From: Trinickia violacea
Lineage (GTDB): Bacteria > Pseudomonadota > Gammaproteobacteria > Burkholderiales > Burkholderiaceae
Assembly (NCBI RefSeq): GCF_005280735.1
Contig: NZ_CP040078.1
Location: 1,674,001 to 1,738,000, forward strand
Reading direction: 5' to 3'
DNA length: 64,000 nucleotides
A program made the translations under genes and the position numbers. Positions 36,166 to 45,211 of the stretch are shown here, one piece after another. The notes beneath the pieces are model-generated. The model was given only the letters and a program-made list of their open reading frames with translations. It did no database searches and was not told where the DNA came from. The number at the start of each line of letters is the position of its first letter. Position 1 is the first letter of the stretch.

Positions 36166-36394
36166 CGCGTTGTGGCTGGTTTCGTTGCGTGCGCGTGAAC
36201 GGCAGCGATGGCGTTGAGCGGCAACGCCGTCGCGCGTTGCCTGATGTTGCCTCGCGCCGTGCTGCAAACTTTATGCCGTGCCGCGCGCCCGTGTCACGCG
36301 TTTCACTCGGAGCGCGCGCAAGAATACAGCTTTGTCCATTGGTTCATTCGGTTCTATCGGTTCAACCCGTTCACGATCTAGTCAGGAGCCCTGT

Positions 36395-39300
36395 GTGTCT
36401 ATTCGAGTCGCGCTGAATCACGTCACGCATTATCGCTATGACCGCCTGGCCGCGCTGTCGCCGCAAGTCGTCCGCTTGCGGCCCGCGCCGCACTGCCGCA
36501 CGCCGATCGCCTCGTATTCGATGCGCGTGGAGCCTGCGCAGCACTTTATCAACTGGCAGCAAGATGCGTTCGCCAACTATCAGGCGCGGCTCGTGTTTCC
36601 CGAGAAGACGCGCGAATTCAAGGTGACGGTCGACCTCGTCGCCGAGATGGCGGTCTACAACCCGTTCGATTTCTTCCTCGAACCGGACGCCGAGCGCTTT
36701 CCGTTCGTCTACTCGGACGATCTCGTTCACGAACTTGCGCCGTACCGCGTGAAGCGCGAGCCGACGCCGCGCTTCGCCGAGTTTGTCGCGAGCATCGACC
36801 GCACGCCGATGAAGACCATCGACTTCCTGGTCGAACTGAACCAGCGGCTGCAGCGCGAGATCAGCTATCTGATCCGGATGGAGCCCGGCGTGCAGACGCC
36901 GGAACGGACGCTCGAGCTGCGCTCGGGCTCGTGCCGCGACACCGGGTGGCTGCTCGTCGAAACGCTGCGTCAGCTCGGGCTGGCGGCGCGCTTCGTGTCC
37001 GGCTATTTGCTGCAGCTCGCGCCCGACACGAAGTCGCTCGACGGCCCGAGCGGAACCGAAGTCGACTTCACTGATCTGCACGCGTGGTGCGAGGTCTATC
37101 TGCCGGGCGCGGGCTGGATCGGCTTCGATCCGACCTCCGGCCTGCTGGCGGGCGAAGGGCATATCCCCGTCGCGTGCACGCCGGAGCCGGGCAGCGCCGC
37201 GCCGATTTCAGGGGCCGTCGACGAATGCGAGGTGGAGTTCTCGCATGCGATGTCGATCGTGCGCGTGCTCGAAACGCCGCGCGTGACCAAGCCCTATACC
37301 GAGGAAGACTGGGCGGACGTCGTGAAGATGGGCGCGCACGTCGACTCGCAACTGCTCGAGGACGACGTGCGCCTGACGATGGGCGGCGAGCCGACCTTCG
37401 TCGCGGTGCGCGACCGCGACGCGGCCGAGTGGAACACCGACGCGCTCGGTCCGACCAAGCGCGGCTACGCGGTCGCGCTGATGAGCAAGCTGCGCGAGCG
37501 TTACGGCACGAACGGGTTTTTGCATACCGGGCAGGGGAAGTGGTATCCCGGCGAGCAGTTGCCGCGCTGGGCGATGTCGCTTTATTGGCGAGCCGATGGC
37601 GAGCCGTGCTGGCACGATCCCAAGCTCTTCGCCGACGAGCGCGAACCGGGCGTCCATACGTCGTCGGACGCCGAGCGCTTCATCCGGCACGTCGCGGCCA
37701 AGCTGCAAGTCGACGCGAAGCATGTGCTGCCGGGCTATGAGGATGTCTGGTACTACCTGTGGCGCGAGCGCCGTCTGCCGGTGAACGTCGATCCGTTCGA
37801 CTCGCGGCTCGACGACGAGATGGAGCGCGTGCGTCTGCGCCGCGTGTTCGGCGCGGGGCTCTCGGCGGTGACGGGCTACGTGCTGCCGCTCGATCGCGCG
37901 GACGATAATCCCGCGCTGCAAGGTCCGCGCTGGGTCAGCGGGTCGTGGTTCTTCCGCGACGAGCGGATGTACCTGATTCCCGGCGATTCGCCGATGGGCT
38001 ATCGGCTGCCGCTCGATGCGCTGCCTTGGGTGTCGGAGGCCGACTATCCGTATCGGCATGCGCAGGACCCGTTTGCGCCGCCGTCGCCGCTGCGCTCGGC
38101 GGCGGAATTGCGTATGCAATATGCGGTCGACGGTATACAAAATGCCGCGCCCGGGGGGCACGCAAACGGGCAGCCGTACGGCGGCGAGGGCAGCGGCGGG
38201 CGTTCAGGCGACGGCGCTTCCGGAGAGGGCCGCGGTGAACCGGCGGGCGCCGACACGCAGCGCGTCCCCGCGCGCGGCGAATCGGCCGCATGGGTTCGGC
38301 GCACGGCGCTGTGCGTCGAAGCGCGCGACCCGGCGCGCGCGGCCGGGCCCAAAGTGGAAGCCGACGCTTTCGGGCGCGGCCGCCAATTGCTGCACGTCTT
38401 CATGCCGCCGCTCGCCGCGCTCGACGACTACCTCGACCTGCTCGCGGCCGTCGAAGCCACCGCGGCCGAGCTGAACGTGAAGGTCGTGATCGAAGGCTAT
38501 CCGCCGCCGCGCGACCCGCGCCTCAAGGTGCTGCAGGTGACGCCCGATCCGGGCGTGATCGAAGTGAACATCCATCCGGCGTCGAACTGGGACGAGCTCG
38601 TCGACCACACGGAATACCTGTACCAATCGGCCCATGAGTCTTATCTGTCGACCGAGAAGTTCATGCTCGACGGCCGCCACTGCGGCACGGGCGGCGGCAA
38701 TCACTTCGTGCTGGGCGGCGCGACGCCGGCCGACAGCCCGTTCCTGCGCCGGCCCGATTTGCTCGCGAGCCTGATTGCGTATTGGCACAACCATCCGTCG
38801 CTGTCGTATCTGTTCTCGGGGCTCTTCATCGGACCGACGAGCCAGGCGCCGCGCGTCGACGAGGCGCGCAACGACCAGGTCTACGAACTGGAAGTCGCAT
38901 TCCGCGAGCTGCAGCGCCAGCTCGACCTGCTCGGCGGGATCGACGGAAGCGGCGAAAGCAACGGCGGCCGGATTCCCCCGTGGCTCATCGACCGCTCTCT
39001 GCGCAACATCCTGATCGACGTGACCGGCAATACGCATCGCGCCGAGTTCTGCATCGACAAGCTCTATTCGCCCGACGGCCCCACGGGCCGCCTCGGTCTG
39101 CTCGAATTGCGCGGTTTCGAAATGCCGCCGCACGCGCGCATGAGTCTCGTGCAGCAACTGCTGCTGCGCGCGCTCGTCGCGCGTTTCTGGCGCACGCCGT
39201 ACACGACGCGGCTCACGCGCTGGGGCACGGAACTGCACGACCGCTTCCTGCTGGGCACCTTCGTGCAGATGGATTTCGACGACGTGCTGGACGATTTGCG

Positions 39301-39895
39301 CGAAGCCGGCTTCTCGTTCGAGCGCAATTGGTTTGCGCCGCATTTCGAGTTCCGCTTCCCGCTCGTCGGCGAGCTTGATACGGGCGGCATCTCGATGACG
39401 GTGCGCAACGCGCTGGAACCGTGGCACGTGATGGGCGAGGAGGGCGCGGCGGGCACCACGGTGCGCTACGTCGATTCGTCGGTCGAGCGGCTCGAAGTGC
39501 GCGTGCTCGGCGCGAACGACAATCGCCACATCGTGACCGTCAACGGCGCGCCGCTGCCGCTGCAGCCGACGGGGCGCGTCAGCGAATCGGTCGCCGGCGT
39601 GCGGTTCCGCGCGTGGTCGCAGCCGTCCGCCTTGCATCCGACGATCGGCGTGCACGCGCCGCTGACGTTCGACCTCGTCGATACCTGGACCGGCCGCTCG
39701 CTCGGCGGATGCCAGTATCATGTCGCTCATCCTGGCGGCCGCAATTATCAGACCTTTCCCGTCAACGCTTACGAAGCCGAAAGCCGGCGTCGCGCGCGCT
39801 TCTTCACGACCGGGCATACGCCCGGATCGCTCGACGTGAAGGTGCCCGATCGTGCGCTGGAGTTCCCGTTCACGCTGGATTTGCGTCATCGTTGA
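36395..39895 (+). CDS. Transglutaminase-like protease fused to DUF2126
   Basis: A 1166-residue protein. The N-terminal beta domain (1-80, SIRVALNHVTHYRYDRLAAL) leads to a transglutaminase-like core with the triad Cys180 (GSCRDTGW), His229 (LHAWCEVY) and Asp245 (FDPTSG). From about residue 310 the long DUF2126 domain follows (RLTMGGEPTFVAVRDRDA, GTGGGNHFVLGGATPADSPF, NPHPSLSYLFSG-like repeats). A Gly/Ser-rich low-complexity insert lies near residues 580-620. The start is the GTG at 36395 behind AGGAG. Such cores act as cysteine proteases or amide transferases; here the task could be to cut or crosslink the product of the neighbouring ATP-grasp ligases. Confidence 0.9.
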   Translation: MSIRVALNHVTHYRYDRLAALSPQVVRLRPAPHCRTPIASYSMRVEPAQHFINWQQDAFANYQARLVFPEKTREFKVTVDLVAEMAVYNPFDFFLEPDAERFPFVYSDDLVHELAPYRVKREPTPRFAEFVASIDRTPMKTIDFLVELNQRLQREISYLIRMEPGVQTPERTLELRSGSCRDTGWLLVETLRQLGLAARFVSGYLLQLAPDTKSLDGPSGTEVDFTDLHAWCEVYLPGAGWIGFDPTSGLLAGEGHIPVACTPEPGSAAPISGAVDECEVEFSHAMSIVRVLETPRVTKPYTEEDWADVVKMGAHVDSQLLEDDVRLTMGGEPTFVAVRDRDAAEWNTDALGPTKRGYAVALMSKLRERYGTNGFLHTGQGKWYPGEQLPRWAMSLYWRADGEPCWHDPKLFADEREPGVHTSSDAERFIRHVAAKLQVDAKHVLPGYEDVWYYLWRERRLPVNVDPFDSRLDDEMERVRLRRVFGAGLSAVTGYVLPLDRADDNPALQGPRWVSGSWFFRDERMYLIPGDSPMGYRLPLDALPWVSEADYPYRHAQDPFAPPSPLRSAAELRMQYAVDGIQNAAPGGHANGQPYGGEGSGGRSGDGASGEGRGEPAGADTQRVPARGESAAWVRRTALCVEARDPARAAGPKVEADAFGRGRQLLHVFMPPLAALDDYLDLLAAVEATAAELNVKVVIEGYPPPRDPRLKVLQVTPDPGVIEVNIHPASNWDELVDHTEYLYQSAHESYLSTEKFMLDGRHCGTGGGNHFVLGGATPADSPFLRRPDLLASLIAYWHNHPSLSYLFSGLFIGPTSQAPRVDEARNDQVYELEVAFRELQRQLDLLGGIDGSGESNGGRIPPWLIDRSLRNILIDVTGNTHRAEFCIDKLYSPDGPTGRLGLLELRGFEMPPHARMSLVQQLLLRALVARFWRTPYTTRLTRWGTELHDRFLLGTFVQMDFDDVLDDLREAGFSFERNWFAPHFEFRFPLVGELDTGGISMTVRNALEPWHVMGEEGAAGTTVRYVDSSVERLEVRVLGANDNRHIVTVNGAPLPLQPTGRVSESVAGVRFRAWSQPSALHPTIGVHAPLTFDLVDTWTGRSLGGCQYHVAHPGGRNYQTFPVNAYEAESRRRARFFTTGHTPGSLDVKVPDRALEFPFTLDLRHR

Positions 39896-39951
39896 GTGGA
39901 AGGCAGCGAAGCGGGCCGCCGTGCTTTTGAACGACTAGAACCGATACGACC

Positions 39952-42531
39952 TTGTCTTTTCAACCGACCTTGCCCTTCGACGCCACGACGCTCCATGCGG
40001 ACGCCGTGGCGCGTCTTCGTGCCTTGCCGGTGCGCGACGGGCATTGGGACGAGCTGCGCGACGCGTCGGGCCTGTTGCGCGAGCCGTGGCGGCATTTCTT
40101 CGAGCTGCTCGGCGACGAAGGCGTGGCCGGGCTCGATCAGGCGCGCGCGTCGGTCGCGCAGCAGGTGCGCGACAACGACATTAGCTACAACGTTTATGTC
40201 GACAAGGGCGAGCCGCGTCCGTGGTCGCTCGATCTGCTGCCGTACCTGATCGACGACGCCGAGTGGGCCGTGATCGAGCGCGGCGTCGCGCAGCGCGCGC
40301 ATTTGCTCAACGCGATCGTCGCCGACATCTACGGCCCGCAGACGCTGCTGTCGCATGGCCTGTTGCCGCCTGCGCTGGTGTTCGGGCACGCGGGCTATCT
40401 GCGCGCGGTGAAGGGCTTCACGCCGCCGGGCGGACGCTATTTGCAGATCGTCGCGGTCGAGCTCGTGCGCGCGCCCGACGGCCAGTGGACGGTGATGTCC
40501 CATCGCACGGAGGCGCCATCGGGCCTCGGTTACGCGCTAGAAAACCGGCTGATCGTTTCGAGCCTGTTTGCGGAGCCGTTTCGTGCGATGCACGTGAGCC
40601 GGCTCGCCGCGACGTACTCGCAACTGATGGCGACGCTCGCGGACGCAGCCCGCACGACGATGCGCGGCGGCGACCCGGGCGATTCGCCGCACATCGTGCT
40701 GCTCACGCCCGGCCCGTTCAGCGAGACCTACTTCGAGCATGCCTTCCTCGCGCGCTATCTCGGCATCACGCTCGTCGAAGGCAAGGACCTGACGGTGCGT
40801 GACGACATGCTGTATCTCAAGACCTTCACCGGGCTCGAGCGCGTGCACGCCGTGCTGCGGCGACTCGACGATACGTTCTGCGATCCGGTTGAATTGCGTG
40901 CCGATTCGACGATCGGCGTGCCCGGTCTCCTGCAAGTGATGCGCGCGGGCAACGTAATGGTGTCGAACGTGCCCGGCGCCGGCTTTGCCGAATCCGCGGC
41001 GCTGCACGGCTTCATGCCGGCCATCGCGCAGGCGTTCTTGAACGAGCCGCTCGCGCTGCCGAGCGTCGCGACCTGGTGGTGCGGCGAGGACGCCGCGCGC
41101 GAGGCCGCGTTCGCCCAGCTCGACGAAGCGTTTCTGCTGCCGACTTGGCCCGCGCCGCAGCCCGGCGGCCCGCCCGGCATGGCGCAGGGGCGGCAGCGGC
41201 TCGCGGCTTGGCGCGAGCGCATCGAGCGTTCGCCCGATGTCTACACGATCCAAGCGCCGCTGCCGTATTCCTATACGCCGCGCTACGAGGAGGGCACGCT
41301 CGCGGGACGGCCCGCCGTGTTGCGCGCCTACGCGATCGCCGATTCCATCGGCGGCTGGCACGTGATGCCCGGCGGTTTCACGCGCTTGGCCGCCGCGCGG
41401 CAGGCGAGCGCGTCGATGCAGTTCGGCGGGAGCAGCGTCGATACCTGGGTGCTGTCGAGCCAGCCCAGTTCGACGTTCACCCTCTTGCCATCGCCGATGG
41501 CGCCCGGCGATCTCGCGCGCAAGCATCATCGGATCGTGTCGAGCCGCGCCGCGGAGAACCTCTTCTGGTCGGGCCGTTACGGCGAGCGCGCGGAAAACAG
41601 CGTGCGCCTGTGCCGCTTGATCCTCGGTTCGCTCGAAAGCACCGACGACGAATCGACGCTTGCCACGCTGACCGATCTCGCGACACGCTTCGGCCTGCTG
41701 CCGAACGACGACGCGCCTGAAAAGCTCACGCCGAGCGCGTTCGAGCGCGCGCTCATCGCGGGCCTCAGCGAACACGCGAGTGCGTCCGGCATCGGCTACA
41801 ACCTCGCAAGCCAGGCGCGCGCGGGCGGCGAAGTGCGCGCGAGGCTGTCGACCGACCACTGGCGCACGATCCTCGCGTCGCGCAACAACTTTCGCGATGC
41901 GCTCGCGCGCTTCACGCAGACGGGCAACGGTGCGCGCTACGATCGCGTCGCATTGACGGATGCGCTCGAACATCTCGCAACGCAGCTCTCGGCGATCAGC
42001 GGCGCGCAGGGCGACCGCATGACCCGCGACGAAGCGTGGCGCCTGCTCTTCGCAGGGCGGCATATCGAACGCGTGTGGGCGATGTCGACGCTCCTGCGCG
42101 TCGTCGCCACGCACGGACGGCTCGCGCGCCCGGAAAGTTTCGATCTGCTGCTGCAGATGTTCGACAGCACGCTCACGTATCGATCGCTCTATCCCGGCCG
42201 CTTCGAGGTGCCCGCGCTGCTCGATCTATTGGTTGTGGATACAACCAATCCGCGCGGGCTCTATGGCGTCTACGCGCGGCTGTGCAAGAAGCTCGACGAG
42301 ATCGCGGAAGCGGCGGGCAGCACCTGGCGGCTGCCGTTCGCCGAATTGATGCCGAGCGTCGACACGCTGCCGACGCTCGAACGCCTGTGCGCGACCGATG
42401 CGGACGGCGCCTACCCCGAGCTCTGCGACGTATGCGATCAGCTCGGCATGTATGTCGCGGCGGCGTCCAACGAGATCAGCGCGCGCTACTTCAGCCACGC
42501 GAACACGTTTGTCGCGCAGGTGTCGCCATGA
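39952..42531 (+). CDS. ATP-grasp / alpha-E fusion protein
   Basis: An 859-residue protein joining the two partners encoded separately at 32558 and 34091. Residues 1-500 are a permuted ATP-grasp domain (RAHLLNAIVADIYGPQTLLS, TPGPFSETYFEHAFLARYLG, FGGSSVDTWVLSS). Residues 525-850 are an alpha-E domain (SRAAENLFWSGRYGERAENS). The frame has no ATG near its N terminus: a TTG at 39952 is the best start, without a clear ribosome site, 56 bp after the DUF2126 gene. Its stop overlaps the next ATG. Sequence differs enough from the separate pair to be an ancient second module, not a recent copy. Confidence 0.88.
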   Translation: MSFQPTLPFDATTLHADAVARLRALPVRDGHWDELRDASGLLREPWRHFFELLGDEGVAGLDQARASVAQQVRDNDISYNVYVDKGEPRPWSLDLLPYLIDDAEWAVIERGVAQRAHLLNAIVADIYGPQTLLSHGLLPPALVFGHAGYLRAVKGFTPPGGRYLQIVAVELVRAPDGQWTVMSHRTEAPSGLGYALENRLIVSSLFAEPFRAMHVSRLAATYSQLMATLADAARTTMRGGDPGDSPHIVLLTPGPFSETYFEHAFLARYLGITLVEGKDLTVRDDMLYLKTFTGLERVHAVLRRLDDTFCDPVELRADSTIGVPGLLQVMRAGNVMVSNVPGAGFAESAALHGFMPAIAQAFLNEPLALPSVATWWCGEDAAREAAFAQLDEAFLLPTWPAPQPGGPPGMAQGRQRLAAWRERIERSPDVYTIQAPLPYSYTPRYEEGTLAGRPAVLRAYAIADSIGGWHVMPGGFTRLAAARQASASMQFGGSSVDTWVLSSQPSSTFTLLPSPMAPGDLARKHHRIVSSRAAENLFWSGRYGERAENSVRLCRLILGSLESTDDESTLATLTDLATRFGLLPNDDAPEKLTPSAFERALIAGLSEHASASGIGYNLASQARAGGEVRARLSTDHWRTILASRNNFRDALARFTQTGNGARYDRVALTDALEHLATQLSAISGAQGDRMTRDEAWRLLFAGRHIERVWAMSTLLRVVATHGRLARPESFDLLLQMFDSTLTYRSLYPGRFEVPALLDLLVVDTTNPRGLYGVYARLCKKLDEIAEAAGSTWRLPFAELMPSVDTLPTLERLCATDADGAYPELCDVCDQLGMYVAAASNEISARYFSHANTFVAQVSP

Positions 42532-43424
42532 CGGCCGCCCGTACCGTGCTGTCGGTCTCGCACCGCACGACTTACCGCTACTCCACCTTCGTCGAGACTG
42601 CGCAGCATCTCGCGACGATCCGTCCGTTGTCCTGCGCGTGGCAGCACGTGATGTTGCACGAGGAGAAGATCGAGCCGAAGCCGTCGTACCAGACGAGCCG
42701 CGTCGACGCATTCGGCAACGATGTCCTGTACTTTTCGCTCGACGCGCCGCACGACAGCCTGCATATGACGAGCGAAACCATGGTGCATCTGTTGCCGCGC
42801 TGGGCCTCGCTCGACGCGGAGAAGACACCTGCGTGGGAGCAGGTCGCCGAACGGCTGCGCTATCGCGCGGGCGCGGCGTTTCATCCGGAGTCGGAGTTCT
42901 GCTTCGCGTCGCCGAATATCCTGCCGCGCGCCGAGTGGCGCGCATACGCGCTGCCGAGCTTCGCGCCGGGCACACCGGTGGTGGCCGGCGCGATCGACCT
43001 GATGCACCGCATTCACGCGGATTTTGAATACCAGCCGTCGGCGACGGCATTCGATACGCCGGCCTCGCGCGCGTTCGAGCTGCGCCGCGGCGTGTGCCAG
43101 GATTTTGCGCAAGTGATGATCGGATGCCTCCGTTCGCTTGGGCTTCCGGCGCGCTACGTGAGCGGCTATCTGCGCAACGATCCCGCACCGGGGCAGCCGA
43201 AGCTGATCGGCGCGGATGCATCGCATGCGTGGGTATCGGTGTTTTGCCCGGAGAGCGGCTGGGTCGATCTCGATCCGACCAACGACGTGCTCGCCGATCT
43301 CGATCACGTGACGCTCGCGACGGGGCGCGACTACAGCGACGTATCGCTATTGCGCGGGATGATTCTCGGCGGCGGGCAGCATCAGGTGGAAGTGGCGGTG
43401 AGCGTGCTGGCGCTTGGAGCGTGA
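42528..43424 (+). CDS. Transglutaminase family protein
   Basis: A 298-residue protein whose N-terminal beta domain (LSVSHRTTYRYSTFVETAQH) resembles that of the gene at 36395. The triad is Cys190 (GVCQDFAQ), His233 (SHAWVSVF) and Asp249 (DLDPTND), and all three are intact. The ATG overlaps the stop of the ATP-grasp/alpha-E gene (ATGA), so the two are coupled. It has the usual length for the COG1305 proteins of these loci. Cytoplasmic: no signal peptide. It closes the locus; the next gene converges on it. Confidence 0.9.
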   Translation: MTAARTVLSVSHRTTYRYSTFVETAQHLATIRPLSCAWQHVMLHEEKIEPKPSYQTSRVDAFGNDVLYFSLDAPHDSLHMTSETMVHLLPRWASLDAEKTPAWEQVAERLRYRAGAAFHPESEFCFASPNILPRAEWRAYALPSFAPGTPVVAGAIDLMHRIHADFEYQPSATAFDTPASRAFELRRGVCQDFAQVMIGCLRSLGLPARYVSGYLRNDPAPGQPKLIGADASHAWVSVFCPESGWVDLDPTNDVLADLDHVTLATGRDYSDVSLLRGMILGGGQHQVEVAVSVLALGA

Positions 43425-43431
43425 CCGGGCG

Positions 43432-44991
43432 CTAGTGCGTCAGCCAAACCGCCCCGGCGCCAAGCAACCCCCCGCACACCACACATGCCCATACCAGCAC
43501 GCGCGTGCGCCGGTATTCGCGCTGTAATTCATGCGCCCACGCAACCGTATCGAATGACGAACGATGCCGATCGTGATGCTGTTGCAGCCGCCGCATCACG
43601 AGCTGCGGCAGCCGCGGCACGATGTGCGCGAGATGCGGCAGCTCTTGCGACAGGCGCTTGATCCAGCCGCGGTGATCGAGGTCCTTGCGCGCGATCTCGC
43701 CGAGCACCTCTTTTGCGATGCGCCACGTATCGACGCCCGGATGCAGCGTGCGTGCGAGCGCTTCGGCTTGCGCAAGCGAATATTGCGCCGCGACGAGCCG
43801 TGGCGACACCTCGCCGTCGAACGCATGCGCCGCGCCCAACAGGTGCTGCAAGAGGCCGCTTGCCGAGCGTTCTTGCACATCCGCGGCGAAGTGCGCCTCG
43901 CTGCGCCTGCGCAGCTCCGCCTCGAGCACTTCGGTGCGTGTGGTGTGCGGCACGTGGCCGGCGTCGCGATGCATGTCGGCGATGCGTGCGTAGTCCTGCT
44001 CGAATAGCGCAGTCGCGCCATGCACGAAAAACTCGCGCTCGGGCGCCGACAGGCTCGACATGATCGAAAAATCCACCAGCACGAGGCGGCCGAGCGTAGC
44101 GGGCTCGATACTCACGCGCACGCGCCGCGCGTCGAGCGCCGCGTGAAAGAAGCCGTGCTCGAACGCTTGCTGCGCGATGACTTCGACGATATGCGCCGCG
44201 AGCCGCGCGACGTTCACATGATGCGCATGCAGGCCGTCGATATCGGTGGCGGCGAGCGTATCGATGCGCTGTGTGACGAGCGTGCTCGGTGTGACGAGGT
44301 CCCAGATGACGTCCGGCACGACGAGCCGCGCATCGCCTTCGAAATGACGGCCCGATTGCGAGAGATTGGCCGCTTCGGCACGGGGGTCGAAGCGGCGCAG
44401 GATGTCGGCCGCGAACGATTCGGCGAGCGCGTGCACCTTCAGTTTGCGCGCGGCCGGCGAAAACTTCTCGATCAAACGCGCGGCCCAGCAGAGCAGCGCG
44501 GCCTCGTCGCCGATCTGCTGAACTTGTTGCATGCGCAACAGTTTGATCACCACGTCCTTATGGCCGCTCTCGGGTACCGCCAGCCGCGCGACGTGGATCT
44601 GTTCGGCAAAGCCGCTTTGCACAGGGACCAGGTTGATTTCGGCGAACAGGTCCGCGAGCGGCCGGCCGAACGCGCCCTTCAACGCATGCTCGGATTGCTC
44701 GGGAGACAACGGCGCTTCGAGACGGCTGACGGCGTCGATTGCGTCGTGCAGCGTGTGCGTGGCGAGTTCGGGATGCTCGCCGAGGCTTTCCGCGAACGCG
44801 CTCGCAAGCGGGCCCAATTGCGGCAGCGCGCGATGCAGGCTCGAGCGAGCGCCGCCGGCCTCGTGCATGCCTTTGACGAGGGTCGCGAACCAATGAAGCT
44901 TGTGGTCCTGCGGCGCCGCAAGCCAAAGAAGGCGCGCACCATAACGCAGGATGCAAAAGAGCAGCGACAGCCGACGAAACAAAGTCCTCAT
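43432..44991 (-). CDS. UbiB/ABC1-like protein with degenerate catalytic motifs (probable pseudokinase)
   Basis: About 519 residues (an upstream TTG at 45012 is an alternative start). The order of helices, VVIKLLRMQQ and the two C-terminal spans match UbiB, the atypical kinase-like ATPase of ubiquinone biosynthesis. But the UbiB KxGQ motif reads QLGP, the A-rich loop is lost, HADxHPGN reads HAALDARR and the metal-binding DCG reads DFS. It should not hydrolyse ATP in the UbiB manner. A true ubiB probably lies elsewhere. It is encoded 7 bp past the last transglutaminase gene, convergent. Role unknown; membrane lipid or quinone binding is possible. Confidence 0.8.
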   Translation of the reverse strand: MRTLFRRLSLLFCILRYGARLLWLAAPQDHKLHWFATLVKGMHEAGGARSSLHRALPQLGPLASAFAESLGEHPELATHTLHDAIDAVSRLEAPLSPEQSEHALKGAFGRPLADLFAEINLVPVQSGFAEQIHVARLAVPESGHKDVVIKLLRMQQVQQIGDEAALLCWAARLIEKFSPAARKLKVHALAESFAADILRRFDPRAEAANLSQSGRHFEGDARLVVPDVIWDLVTPSTLVTQRIDTLAATDIDGLHAHHVNVARLAAHIVEVIAQQAFEHGFFHAALDARRVRVSIEPATLGRLVLVDFSIMSSLSAPEREFFVHGATALFEQDYARIADMHRDAGHVPHTTRTEVLEAELRRRSEAHFAADVQERSASGLLQHLLGAAHAFDGEVSPRLVAAQYSLAQAEALARTLHPGVDTWRIAKEVLGEIARKDLDHRGWIKRLSQELPHLAHIVPRLPQLVMRRLQQHHDRHRSSFDTVAWAHELQREYRRTRVLVWACVVCGGLLGAGAVWLTH

Positions 44992-45132
44992 GAACGGGGC
45001 GGGGTGAGGCAAGCAGGGCGGGCAGGTCGCTTAGGTTAGCAGGGATGCACGGCAATGGGGAGCGTCGCTTGGTTTTCGGGCCAGAAGTCAATTGCGTCCG
45101 CTGTGGATGTAAGGATTGTCCTACAGGCTAAA

Positions 45133-45144
45133 ACGTGCGCACGT
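45133..45144. promoter_or_regulatory. Palindrome upstream of the DeoR gene
   Basis: ACGTGCGCACGT is a perfect 12-bp palindrome 68 bp before the DeoR start. It could be an autoregulatory operator. Confidence 0.35.
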
Positions 45145-45211
45145 AATACAATACGCGCGCTTACATTCGACTTTACGCGCCGTTTCAGGTGCTTTCAGGC
45201 CGCCATTCGCG

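Noticed and set aside
34498..36198. Open plus-strand frame of 566 codons across the alpha-E and metallopeptidase genes
   Set aside because: It runs through one real gene out of frame and another antisense, and shows no domain.
38204..39889. Open minus-strand frame of 561 codons opposite DUF2126
   Set aside because: Same antisense effect of GC bias: no domain, no ribosome site.
40537..42114. Open minus-strand frame of 525 codons opposite the ATP-grasp/alpha-E fusion
   Set aside because: Antisense shadow with skewed Arg/Ala composition.
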